Below are positions 1-10,281 of a stretch of DNA of 20,067 nt, piece by piece. The translations under genes and the position numbers were made by a program. The notes below the pieces were generated by a model. The model saw nothing but the letters and a program-made list of their open reading frames with translations. It was not told where the DNA came from and ran no database searches. Numbering within the stretch: the first letter of the stretch is position 1; each line of letters begins with the position of its first letter. The stretch covers positions 91,739 through 111,805 of the forward strand of contig NW_014577115.1 in the NCBI RefSeq assembly GCF_000485595.1. Reading direction: 5' to 3'. Source of the stretch: Priapulus caudatus. Taxonomy: Eukaryota > Priapulida > Priapulimorpha > Priapulimorphida > Priapulidae.

Positions 1-205
1 ACTTGCTGTCTCTTTCTATCTCTCTCTCTGTATTTCCTCCCTCCCTCTCTCCCTCTCCCTCCCTCCCCTTCTCTTTGATCCCTCCCTCTCTCTCATGCAC
101 ACTCTCCTCCTTCCTACCGCCATACCCTCCTTCACTTTCTTTCTTTCTAGTTCCCTCTCTCTGCCTTGCATTTAGCTTTCTTTTTCTCCATCTTTTGCTC
201 CAGTG
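1..205 (+). repeat. Pyrimidine-rich low-complexity tract
   Basis: The plus strand is almost wholly C and T (ctctctccctccctc-type runs) up to about 185. It lies upstream of the acceptor at 346-347, so it is best read as ARNT intron. The open frame across it (Leu/Ser/Pro only) is a composition artefact. Confidence 0.75.
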
Positions 206-347
206 ACTAGAGTTGTCCTCATTAATCTGTTTGTCTAAGTAGTGACATACAATCTGGTTATGTCCCTAAACAAGCAATGCCAAAATGTTATATTTGAATA
301 CGAAACAATTGCCGATCTTGAAGGAATATTTGTGATACACATTGCAG

Positions 348-3300
348 GCATCCATGTTGACATGATGGACAGTGACGGTGAACGCTCAGCCTCTCACAGC
401 TGCCTCGTCGCGATTGGTCGATTACAAGTCACATCGTCGCCGAGTTGTGGTGATCTAAATGGACCAAACCCCCCTGTAGAATTCATATCCAGACACAACA
501 CAGATGGAAAATTCACTTTTGTGGACCAAAGGCTAGTTGTTGCTTTCACATGTAGTATAGATGGAGCCCAACCTGTCTAGTTGGTTGTACATATCATTTT
601 GGGCTGAGCCAAATCTAGTTTCCGTATTCTCAGATTGCAAGTGTCATCAATTTCATTAATATTTAAACATCCTGCAGTTGTAGCTAATGCTATTAGTGCA
701 CGGTCATTGCCTATGTAACCTGTGCATCTAGAAATTTGCTAGCCTTTTGTCTTCATTGCCCCTTGTATGCAATGTATATGGATTTGTATAAACACTGGTC
801 TTGGCCATGAGTTGTGATGAGTCTAGAGCGTATGGGATGATAATGATTTCTGTGGTGCATGTCGCGTTGGGTGTAGCAGCAAGGAATGCCGTGGGGGAAG
901 AAGGCTAACATTGAATTTTCTCTGCAGAGTGACCGGCGTGGTTGGCTACGAGCCATACGAGCTGCTCGGCAAAACCTGCTACGAATTTTTCCACCCTGAG
1001 GACCAGACTCACATGAAGCAGAACTTTGAGCAAGGTACCTTCACAGACACAACTTTATGCTACATATTAGCAAGCAGCACGCATCCACTCGCTGACAACG
1101 AAAGGCCCTTGTCAGGGCATAGGCTTACGTAGCTCCTCTAAAAATGCATGTACATTACTACAATGTTAAGTATGCATGTGTAGTGGAAGCCTGGACTTTC
1201 TCTCGGATGCTCTAATCCTTGTCGATCCGACAAGCTTATCACCTGATTGTGCTATAAACTTTGCAATGAACTCACAAGGTTAACTCTCGATTATCCCAAC
1301 TACAGTCATCACGGTCAGCTCCTACTCTAGTTCTTTGCTGTCGATTTGTGTTGCAGTGGTGAAGCTGAAGGGGCAGCTGGTGTCGGTGATGTACCGCTTC
1401 CGCGTGAAGAACGGAGAGTTTGTGACGATGCGTACAAGCTGCTTCTCGTTTCTAAACCCCTACACGGAGGAACTCGAGTACATCGTTGCAACGAACACGC
1501 TAGCAAAGTGAGTGAGCGGCCGCTGCTGCTGCTGCTGCCACCTGCAGGGGACCATGCGAGGCGGCAGTGCTCTATGGCGTTCTCGCTAGCAATGGCATGG
1601 AGTGTTTCAGTCGTGGCTCCCACTGTTTTCACTGCGGTGGGGAGTGGTGTAGGCTTGGGGGATTACATATGCGCTTTTATGTGGGAATGCGACTGTCATT
1701 TGCATCTTGGTATACTAATGGTTGCAAACTAAAACTAGTTGAGTGGTTGGGAGCGGAGTAGATATGTAGGTAGAATGTGTAATGTTGCTGTGGAAAGGCA
1801 ACCACAACTAAGATGTTATGTAAACTAATACAGTAGCAGTAAATTGAATCTAGTAGTGAAAATGTGTGGATATTTGAATTAGGTACTATATGGTGTGCAG
1901 TTAAAATGTGTAATATTCTGTGGTAATGTGACCATCCTATGTCATCGAATGTCATCCCAACCTATTCTTCTGAGTGACCACTGATGCATGGTGTAATGAA
2001 CAATGCACACAATATAGTGACTTGGTGTATATAACCCAGTAATGACAGGATCTGATTGTGTCATGTTGCCAGAGCGATTCAGCAACAGCAGCAGCAGCAG
2101 GAGCAGTCAGGCACCACTCCACCACGCCATAGTGGGTACAACACTGCCAACCTCAGCAGCACTTATTCCCTACCTACTGGAGACGTCTACGGCCTAATGA
2201 GCAGAGGTATGACTGTGATACTGTTGACAACACCGAACATTTCACTGGGAAATACTGAGCATTTAGTTGTACCTCGAGATACAGATTTATTGCTGCAAAG
2301 ATTAAATGAATTCATGAAATATGTATAATTTCGATGTAAGGGGCAAGTAGCCTCGACAAGAGGCATTTCAATGGTTTCTTAGAGAATGTAGCCTCAAAGG
2401 TAAAACGTGCAAAACTGACAGGTACGTGGATAGGATTTGACAAGCGGCCAGTTGTTAGTTGCATTGCGACTAGTACCAGTCTTAGTGGGTCAAATGCCAG
2501 GGAACAGGCTGATCTTTAGTCTGACTGCTATGCGAGAGAGTAGGCTGACACATAGATAAGAGAATGGGATTTTGCAAGCGGGCCGTCGTTCGTTGCGTCA
2601 TGGTAGGTAGTGTCTTTGTGCTGTTGCTGCTAGTAGCAGAGATCGTTGTGAAGGTGGGGGGCGAACGTTAGCGGACAGGCCGGTGATGCTCCCACTGCTG
2701 CCTTGGTAGGTAGTGTCTTTGTGCTGTTGCTGCTAGTAGCAGAGATCGTTGTGAAGGGGGGGGGGCGCGGACGTTAGCGGACAGGCCGGTGACGCTTCCA
2801 CTGCTGCTGTTGCAGGCCAGCAGAGCGCAGCGCGGCCAAGCGACGCCTACGAGGGCTACAGCAGCGGCCACTCGACCATCGCCTACGCGGGCACGGGCAG
2901 CAGCCTGCCACAGGTGCAGAACCTAGCCGCCGCCGCCAAGAATGCGTCGACCACGTCCAGCCCCACCGCGTGGAGCTCGCCCAGCCATCAACAGTTCAAC
3001 CAGGTAATAATTAATTAATTAGACAGTTCAACCAGGCGCGTCGCAGTTACTGCCACGCTCGCCGTCGTGACACGGGTCCCACAGCGGCTCCTCGTTGTTA
3101 TCGTAGTCGCTGAACGCATGCAGGTTTGACTTGGAATGATGGGCCAGACGGTCAAATTGCTGTTCAAGAATTGTAGTCGACATGTCACGAGGGCTGCTGT
3201 TATGATGACTGCTGTCGTCAAGTATCTGTGATTGAAGTATAACATAGTGCCAGACCTGTAAAGTTGCTAAAGCAAGGATTTCAAACAGTCTTCCTGACCG

Positions 3301-4874
3301 TACTCGTATTTTTCCGACCACTACAGTACTTACAGTACTTACGAGTGTTGCTTGCATTACAGTAAGTGTCTAAAATAAGACTCACATGTTTTAGAACATT
3401 CGTACACCATTATTTTCACAAAAATATACAAGGATTGAAATCTGTTTGTTTACGACGTGTTGACGTGGTTACTTGACGATGCCACTCGTTTTGTCGCGAG
3501 AACCCCTCCCTGTATTTTGACATGGTAACTTGAATTAAGCAAAACAGATGTTTTACCAGTCTTGACCAACACGTCACTCAGTGAGATACACTTGGGATTT
3601 CCGATTTCAAGCGAATTGTTGCTATAGGAAAGAATGTGGCTGCATTATTTGCTATTTTATATACCATAACAGCATGATCTCAGTGTAAATTTTATACTGG
3701 AGTAATCGGTAAAATATTCGCTTTAAGCAAAACTATGTTTCGCTTTATTCTTCTTGATTGGGCTGTTATTTATTAATTAATTCATTTAAGAGTGGGCTAG
3801 CATAATTTCTAGAGTGATTGCAGACCTCTCTATAGCAGGTTAAATCATACTCACCAACCTTCTCAACTTCTGCAGACGGGCGGTGAGAGCTCCAGCAGCT
3901 ATGGGTCAGTTCCCTACAGCTCCACATCGGCGGCTGGCTCCCCCTACTCACAGATACCGCAGCGTGTGAGCGCTGCTGAGGCAGCCGCTAGTGGTGCTTA
4001 CAGCAGCCAACAGCTGTGGCAGCAGCAGTGGCAGCAGGCCAACTCTGGTATGTATCTTCTCTCTTTCTCCCCCTCCCTCTCCCTCTCCTCTCTCTCCCAC
4101 TGTCTCTCCCCTCTCTCCCACTGTCTCTCCCCTCTCTCTCCCACTGTCTCTTCCCTCTCTCTCCCACTGTCTCCCACTCTCTCTCCCCTTTCTCCCACTG
4201 TCTCTCCCCTCTCTCTCCCACTGTCTCTTCCCCTTCTCCACGTCTCAGCCCCCCAGCTCTTCTTTCCCTTTCTCCCACTGTCTCTTCCCTCTCTCTCCCA
4301 CTGTTTCTTCCCTCTCTCTCCCACTGTCTCTCTCTGTCTGTCCTTCCCGCTATGTCTTTTTCTCTTGCTCCTTGTAATGCTTATTTTGTTTGGACAGCTC
4401 AGTACAGTTGGGAATTTGGGAATACAGGTCTGTTTTGGTGCAGCCGTCGAGTGAAACCTTGGCATGTTTTCATAAAAATAAAGTTTATCACGACGAAACT
4501 TTCGTCCATCTCTCCGATAACACTTCGTGTGCCGCACAAAGTCTATCGGAGAGATGGACGAAAATTTCGTCATTGTAAGTAATTATAACTTATTATGGAT
4601 CTAACTGAGATAAACTTTATTTTTATGTGAACTATAGAGATCCGATGAAATTATTCAATCATTTCTTGTCATGTTTTGTCTCACAGCTGCAGGGGTGCAG
4701 AGCGCAGACACACAGGTGCCGCCACAGGGCAACACGCGACAGCCGGCGGTGCAGTCCGGCTCGGCGGCGCAACCTGGCGAGCAGCAGTTCACGGATATGT
4801 TCCGCATGCTCGATCAGTCGGGAACATCGACGTTCGAGGACCTCGCGATGTTCAACACGTTCCCAGATCAGTAG
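348..4874 (+). CDS. ARNT: ARNT (HIF-1beta) bHLH-PAS transcription factor, 3' part, seven exons
   Basis: Exons 348-531, 928-1034, 1357-1507, 2073-2206, 2816-3003, 3876-4047 and 4687-4874 join in one frame to give 373 residues; the TAG stop is at 4872-4874. Residues 18-31 ([14 protein letters not shown]) end PAS-A. Residues 43-144 are a full [41 protein letters not shown], then NPYTEELEY and ATNT. Residues 150-156 are a seven-Gln run, and residues 160-340 are rich in Ser, Gln, Ala and Gly. The end ([13 protein letters not shown], then FEDLAMF) matches the conserved ARNT C-terminal activation motif. VVKLKGQ and this tail favour ARNT over its paralogue BMAL. ARNT is the common nuclear dimer partner of HIF-alpha, AhR and SIM; PAS-B mediates dimer and coactivator contacts. 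The bHLH and most of PAS-A lie left of the window. Splice sites are GT-AG except the first intron, which is GC-AG. Exon edges come from homology and frame, not from transcripts. Confidence 0.93.
532..927 (+). other. GC-AG intron of ARNT
   Basis: The exon must end in phase 2 after two bases of an Arg codon, because the next exon starts at 928 with the third base. The only donor giving that phase without changing the PAS-B length is AAG|GCTAGT at 531/532. Nearby GT dinucleotides (521, 536, 539) all give the wrong phase. Apart from C at +2, the donor fits U1 pairing well. The acceptor is tctctgcag, ending at 927. Confidence 0.8.
2601..2808 (+). repeat. Two tandem copies of a ~103-bp unit abutting an ARNT exon
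   Basis: The unit beginning tggtaggtagtgtctttgtg occurs at 2601-2703 and again at 2704-2808. The copies are nearly identical except for a longer G run in the second and a few substitutions. The second copy runs into the real acceptor, ttgcag at 2810-2815. A more diverged stretch at about 2431-2475 resembles the sequence leading into copy 1 (about 2565-2611), suggesting older rounds of duplication. Confidence 0.85.
2991..3036 (+). repeat. 14-bp direct repeat copied from an exon end
   Basis: acagttcaaccagg occurs at 2991-3004, spanning the ARNT exon/intron border, and again at 3023-3036. In the second copy the CAG is followed by GC rather than GT. The copy supplies the stop codon and last codons of the antisense frame at 3028. 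Confidence 0.8.
3028..3357 (-). CDS. Unidentified coding-like antisense exon(s) inside ARNT intron
   Basis: A minus-strand frame is open from 3357 to a TGA at 3028-3030. The last part, 3225-3028 (66 codons with stop), looks like real coding sequence: its codons end mostly in G or C (runs of gac, agc, aac, gag, ctg), unlike the AT-rich intron around it but like the ARNT exons. It starts right after a plausible acceptor (ttcaatcacag, AG at 3227-3226). Upstream, an ATG at 3357-3355 is followed four codons later by a strong donor, CTC|GTAAGT (exon end 3343), also in phase 0. Splicing 3343 to 3225 keeps the frame and gives about 70 residues rich in Asp, Ser, His and Asn, with two Cys near the end. 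I do not recognise the protein. It could be a nested gene, the last exon of a larger antisense gene, or a captured gene fragment. Confidence 0.35.
   Translation of the reverse strand: MQATLVSTVSTVVVGKIRVRSGRLFEILALATLQVWHYVILQSQILDDSSHHNSSPRDMSTTILEQQFDRLAHHSKSNLHAFSDYDNNEEPLWDPCHDGERGSNCDAPG
4058..4355 (+). repeat. Pyrimidine minisatellite in ARNT intron
   Basis: About nine copies of cccactgtctc, separated by ctctctcc-type spacers (roughly 20-30 bp period), start about 10 bp after the donor at 4048. The strand is nearly pure pyrimidine. Open frames on both strands here (Ser/Leu/Pro, or Gly/Glu/Arg) come from the repeat. Confidence 0.9.
4471..4627. mobile_element. 157-bp MITE-like element with perfect 19-bp terminal inverted repeats
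   Basis: Positions 4471-4489 (cataaaaataaagtttatc) are the exact reverse complement of 4609-4627. Inside, 4492-4519 pairs with 4544-4571 over 28 bp with one mismatch, leaving a 24-bp loop. There is no coding capacity. The nested inverted repeats suggest a non-autonomous DNA transposon. I see no clear target-site duplication, so its ends could be slightly off. Confidence 0.7.
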
Positions 4875-4999
4875 TAGGGGCAGGTGCGTTGTTCGTGCAA
4901 CGTCTTTTTGTCGTAACCAAACCTTGGATACGGGGATTAGTTTTTGGGCGCGTGTCACCTAGACGCCATTTCCCGTAATGTGGAACATGACATAGTATC

Positions 5000-5005
5000 A
5001 ATAAA
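5000..5005 (+). terminator. Poly(A) signal of ARNT
   Basis: AATAAA lies 126 bp after the ARNT stop codon, with a GT-rich stretch (tctttgtcgcgc, then gtgcgcgtg) beginning some 10 bp downstream. This implies a short 3' UTR of about 140-160 bp. Confidence 0.7.
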
Positions 5006-7490
5006 TCATGGCTCTTTGTCGCGCGCTAATGTGCGCGTGAATATCGCTGCTGTCGAAAAGACTCCAACTACTAAACTCTAAGACGCAGTACATTGACACT
5101 ACTTGGCATGACGGTAGTGGGAGAGATTCTCCTTGGTCCAATACATGCAAGATGTCTGTGCCGGCAGCTGTACTTTGCAAGCACTTGTTAGTTACTGGAG
5201 TACTTGTTTGATCTGGATGGTATTATGATATTTAGTATGACAGCTTATTACCACGTATCTATCATGCATACTGCCAAACTAACCATTCCAAGAGTTTTGC
5301 GTGTCTGGTGAGTAGTGAAGCATCAGCAAGCAGCATCATCTCTAGAGGACAGCTAAAGTGAGTATTTCCATCAAATTTCTAACATCTACTACTTTACTGT
5401 GATAGTGACAAAGTTGATAGTAGCACACCACAGCTATGATGGATGGTCTAAGAACTAGTCGGGAGGCTAATATTACACTGTGAAATAGATTGTCCAGAAT
5501 GGTCTCTGCACTTGGTATGTATGCAAGAAGTCCTACATTTTCTTACTCCGAGGAAATCCTGTGGCAAAAGTACAACCACTGCTAAGGTCCACGTCATTAA
5601 TGTGTACAAAATAAACAACAAAGTTCGTGTCAGTTGCAAAATATGGTTTATCTGATGTCATGATGATGTGTTATTTGGCGTGTGAACACGAACACATTCT
5701 GTTAGCTCTTCGTCACGATACATTTACTTATCTCTTAGCTTATACCGCTGTTAATAAAAATGTTATATTATTCCTGCAGTAAAAATGATGCAGTGGCTTC
5801 CATTGCATTTTTATTTGACTAATAGGAATGCACCATATGCTTATGTTGGCATTGTTTTTATAATTTAATTCATACGTACATTTTTTATTGGATGTATGCA
5901 TGGCATTCATGAATGTCCGATTCTATCTAATTGTGAACAGTTGATAGTGTAAAATAGTTTTTATGAAGTGAAATCGGTTCTGCCATTACCACCAGCAGGC
6001 ACATCTTCAGATGATTGCATGTGCATTGTAAGGATAAATTATAAATGCTGTTAGTTGTACTGTTTTTAACTCCACATTGGTCCATAGTATGGATTCGTTT
6101 TTGCAAACAAGCATGAACTGTGCAACTCAAAACTGAACATAGATCATTTTCGTTTTGAATAGCTTAACTGCTAATTGTGTTTAAAATACAGTTGGGTTGC
6201 TCCAGGGCAATGGTAAAGGCACCACATGTAGTTTTGTATAGGCTGTGCTAATTGTGGTTAAAAGTTTGCATTGTATTTTAATGTTCTCGTCAAATTCAAT
6301 GGCAATGGCGGCTTTACTATGAGTCCAATATGTAGGGTAGAGCAACACATAATTGCTCTCTCAGTGTATATTGTGTTATACATGCAATATTATTTGTGCT
6401 CTATAACCAGGAACAGTCTTAATGATTGTTTCTTTTAATTTATCCAAAACGTTTAGAATTGGTTTTGTTTTGATTCGAGTATCCATATCAGGCAGACATT
6501 TATAAACAAATTACCGTGCTTGTTAGATAGGGCTAACAGTCCACGCAGAATGCATCTCACTAACCAGATACGAGGCCACATAATCCAATCAATGTTACCC
6601 CAATGTTAGAAACATTGGATATATAGAAATATTAACTATAAATCTATAAATGTATACATAATTCATCAGTCAGTAGGCATTTCCATGAAAATACTCAACT
6701 TGTTGTTGTGTTCTCAGCAATGAGAACGGATGTGTGCATGAGTGTGAGCATGTACGCGTGCACATTTGTGAGCATGCGCTACTTTAAGATGAAACCTTTT
6801 TTTAAACTTTTTACATGTATTGCTAGTAAATGTATTAGATTTGGAAAGCCAGATGGCAAAGTAGTGACATGTTCACTTTTATTACACAGAACGTTCCATA
6901 AAGCTGGTCTTTGGTAAATATGCTGACATCTTGCTTCAGCATATTTACATCAATTATTTTCTTTTAAATTCACACTGACTAGTGTGCGTGTGGGGGGGGG
7001 GTGAATTCCACTAAGTAGGCAAGAACCAATTTTGTTGGCTATATTTCCTAACTAACAATTAAGTTGTAAAGGTAACCCAGTGCCATTTATAGATGTGTGA
7101 TTAAGTATTACCCACATATTTTCATTTTCTGTAGGCAAGGTGTTTAATGATTCGCTTTTAAACAATGTGAACTATTTCACTGTATTACAAACGTGGCAAA
7201 ATTGTCCATTTCTGCCACATTTTTTTAAAATAAGTCGCCACCATCTCCTATATAATAAACTCATTGCATAGGGACATGCCGTCTGTTGAAATTCTTCTGC
7301 AGGTCTATGCATTAAAAACGTGTCGTCTTTATTGTCAACGTGAGTGTACATATCAATACTTTCGTCGACGAATTTCCGTGTTCCTGCCTATCATAATGTG
7401 CTTGTGTGAAGTTGGCATGTGTTGCTCACTATGGTGTCATGTGACAACTAGATCGAAAGTGCATTATTCCTACTTGTCTGTAGATGCCGA
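5006..7490. other. Spacer, no gene seen
   Basis: This AT-rich stretch has only short open frames with no recognisable domain or coding-like base pattern. A 37-bp segment at 7304-7340 sits between an acceptor-like ttcttctgcag and a donor-like gtgagt, but it is too short to judge. Confidence 0.6.
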
Positions 7491-7616
7491 GATATGCTAC
7501 TAAGATGTAGCATATGCTCTAAGATGTAGCATATGCTACTAAGATATGCATACTAAGATATGCATATGCATACTAAGATATGCTACTAAGCATATGCTAC
7601 TAAGATGTAGCATATA
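7491..7616. repeat. Short tandem and palindromic repeat (gcatatgctactaagat family)
   Basis: Variants of gatatgctactaagatgtagcat are repeated about six times with irregular period. Each contains the palindrome gcatatgc or atgcat, so the block can fold on itself. Confidence 0.8.
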
Positions 7617-8202
7617 CATTTCAGACATATCATGGCTGCCTGATGAATATTTTATATACAGTTTCATTTATAGTACAGAAACGTTGTATGTAAATGATTT
7701 GAGTATAACTTGAAGTTATCACGATAGATAGAATGACTAGATAGAAATGTCTTGAAATTGTGGTGAATGTATTCTTTATCGTTGTGTTGTAAACATAATA
7801 AAATCTGTATGAAAATACTGTCATCCTTTAAAGTTTGCCAATTGTTCTATTAGATCAGGAGTGATTTAACAAAAATGTCCAATTAGATAATAAAGAAACA
7901 GTAAGCGGTGTTAAAACTAGAAGAAGGAAATTTCTGAATATATGGGTAAACATAGCTTATATTTTATTTGATTTCTTACATAAAAATATATTGCTGCTGA
8001 TAAATTAAAAGGGATTAAGATGGCAAGGCACACACTGAAATCTACCTACAAGCCGAACAAGCAAGGCCTTTTCTACAAACCTAAGGCATAAATTCTTGTA
8101 TCACTCTTTCCAATATCTTCCACGCACGTGTGCGTGTCTAATCTATTTGACGGCTAGGATGTGTCATACACAGCATACTAGGAGCCACGATTACAAGGCA
8201 GA

Positions 8203-8250
8203 CTGGCTGGCAGCATCTACACTGCAAAATCTGGCTAGCACATCTACACT
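8203..8250 (+). repeat. Dispersed repeat, copy 1
   Basis: Two adjacent half-units, ctggctggcagcatctacac and ctggctagcacatctacac, are joined by tgcaaaat. The same units occur at 10852-10912. Confidence 0.75.
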
Positions 8251-8726
8251 AGGACATACGGCGTATTCTACCTTCACAGGGTCGAAAAGTATTGCCTCGC
8301 TGCAGTTGCATTATAAACCACCGCAGTTATCTCTTTATCTCAATAGGTTTATCCTCTTGGTCCCCCGATGGGACATAAGGCCGTAGTCACTATTAGTCTA
8401 CGGCGTAGTGTAATATTATAACCGTTTGTCTCTATAGCCTAGCCGTTATGCAACCCGATAATCGTGTCGAAATAGGCACTTGTATACGACACTACTTTTA
8501 TTCTAATAATAATGTAATTATTCAGTATGCTGCGTACGTGCTCAAATACGAATCGTAACTACGTTAACCGTTAGTATCAGGCCTTCTTCGCGTACCTATC
8601 TCGCTGTATGACACTATCATCCACATTTATAGGCTATACATACTAGATGTGATTCTTAACGTGTTGTTGAGTTGTATATATATATAAAAGTAAACATCTA
8701 CATCATAGATCCATTCATTTATATAT

Positions 8727-8750
8727 ATTTATTTATTTATTTATTTATTT
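8727..8750 (+). repeat. (ATTT)n microsatellite
   Basis: Six perfect units of attt follow an (AT)n run. Confidence 0.9.
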
Positions 8751-9042
8751 CTACGTTTGAAGACGCGCAATAATATGATGTAAATTATTGACGGTTTCAA
8801 AAAACATCAAACTAACAACGGTATTCCATATTTAGTATTTATTATATTTCGTAAATTTGAAAAAAATGCAGCTGTAAATTATTGAGATATGTAAGTCGGG
8901 CTTTGGAATACAAATAAATATTTTTAATACCGATCCTAATATTTATTTCAATTAAGTAGCCTCTACAAACGATAGCATCGTTCAGATAAATTAGACGAGA
9001 TTTAAATTCTGGGGAATGTTACGACAAACATACGAAGTTGTT

Positions 9043-9048
9043 TTTATT
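9043..9048 (-). terminator. Poly(A) signal, minus strand
   Basis: AATAAA on the minus strand lies about 210 bp after the TAA proposed for the cysteine-rich gene (9257-9255). It fits as that gene's 3' end, although the hexamer is common in AT-rich DNA. Confidence 0.35.
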
Positions 9049-9254
9049 CACAATATTCATAACAACTTACGTAATTATAATATGCAACGTACATGATAAT
9101 ACTGTAAAAGGACATTTTTAAACCAACAATTATTATAGAAAACTACAAATCTAACAGATACAAGTAAAATATCGCTTCAATTCATATTTCTAGCCAGTTT
9201 TGTTTCTCGTGGTAGTATGGTGGTTATATATATGCTGGTTCCGCAATGACACAG

Positions 9255-9802
9255 TTACCTATCACCTGCAAAACATAGATAACCTTGTATTAGATGAGAT
9301 TTATATAAAAATATGTTCTACCTGATCTACACTTGATCAAAGTCTATTTGTGATAAATGGTTATAAAGTTATTGGATTTACGTAAAAAATTACCGCACTA
9401 TGTAAACATCTTGTCATGTTGACATAGTATAAATGAATAACCTAGTATTTATATGATTAAAACTGAGGAAGTTAATTTCTAGGATATTAGGGCCTCTTAT
9501 GAATTGACTTGATACCACGGCAGTAATCTTAATCACTGGACAAAAAAACCTGTGCTCGCGAAAGAAAACGCTCTTAATATATTACTTACAAAATTCGCAT
9601 GTCACGGTGAGTGACGCTGCATCTTTGCACTCTTGGTCGGTGACATACGAGTTGCAAACACAGGAGTGCGTGTAAAGGTTGCAGATTCTAGGGTATCCTC
9701 TACCAACAGTCTCATCGTTACTATTACAAACAGTGACATCGGTAACCAGTGCACCCAGCATGCATTCACTGTTACTCAGGCAGAAACCTCCGAGGTCACT
9801 TC
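9255..9802 (-). CDS. Cysteine-rich protein, last two exons (unidentified)
   Basis: An exon at 9802-9590 lies between an acceptor (ggtatttgcag) and a very strong donor (TTTT|GTAAGT). It is a phase 1-1 exon of 213 bp, a form typical of extracellular modules. It encodes eight cysteines with the order GFC-x5-C, x11-C, x15-C, then a CxC pair (SCVC), x8-C and x9-C. Joined to an acceptor at 9266 (tatgttttgcag), the frame continues with Cys-Asp-Arg and a TAA at 9257-9255. The spacing G-x-C-x5-C with a later CVC resembles EB- or EGF-type small disulphide domains, but I cannot assign a family. It lies downstream of CFAP53 on the same strand. Confidence is moderate for the exon, lower for the whole gene. 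Confidence 0.45.
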
Positions 9803-10013
9803 CTGCAAATACCATTAGATGTGCGCTCATTCTCTAGTAAATATCCACGTTAACGCCGTTGCCGCAGCCATTGCATGTGCTTCTACTGTCCCCTCTGCCC
9901 TCTTCCAGTTATCCACGGCCCTGGCTACGCACACTTAATCATTCATTTAGGCGCACGACAATTCTCAAATATTATATAGTATTGATACATAATTATACGA
10001 GTCGTACTCTGTG

Positions 10014-10067
10014 AACTCGTGTGTGCGCGTGTGTGTGCGTTCGTACGTGCGTGTGCGCGGTGTGCAC
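10014..10067 (+). repeat. Alternating (GT/GC)n tract
   Basis: The run of gtgtgtgcgcgtgtgtgtgcg type is nearly perfect purine-pyrimidine alternation, a sequence type able to adopt Z-DNA. Confidence 0.7.
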
Positions 10068-10281
10068 AGAACGGGAGATGAGACAGAATAGTACGTAACA
10101 CCCGGTCCCATGTGTACCATAATAGTAGGCCTACGCTCACAGAAACCATCCTTGTTAGAGCATACAATATATATTATGTTAGAATTATTATGAAATCAGT
10201 ATTTTCCGTAAAAGTGCTTGTCTCTTCGTATACGGCCATTGGTCGCTTAATTGTGTATTGCATAATAATTAGGCACTGTAC

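Larger units (their letters stand above)
7617..9042. other. Spacer with repeats, no gene seen
   Basis: The stretch is AT-rich except for about 8020-8420, which is richer in GC. A 23-codon frame with ATG at 8020 and stop at 8089-8091 (starts MARHTLKSTYK, basic) lies at the start of that part. A copy of a dispersed repeat is at 8203-8250 and an (ATTT)n microsatellite at 8727-8750. Nothing else is supported. Confidence 0.5.

Noticed and set aside
1346-1732. 128-codon plus-strand frame overlapping ARNT exon 1357-1507
   Set aside because: It is a shadow frame of the PAS-B exon. The correct frame is fixed by homology.
3948-4573. Long open frames on both strands over the pyrimidine repeat
   Set aside because: Their residues (Ser/Leu/Pro or Gly/Glu/Arg) come from the minisatellite.
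348-4874. BMAL (ARNTL) as the identity of the bHLH-PAS gene
   Set aside because: BMAL shares [13 protein letters not shown], but [16 protein letters not shown]-x-x-ATNT and the short acidic FEDLAMF tail fit ARNT better, and the BMAL C-terminus is different.
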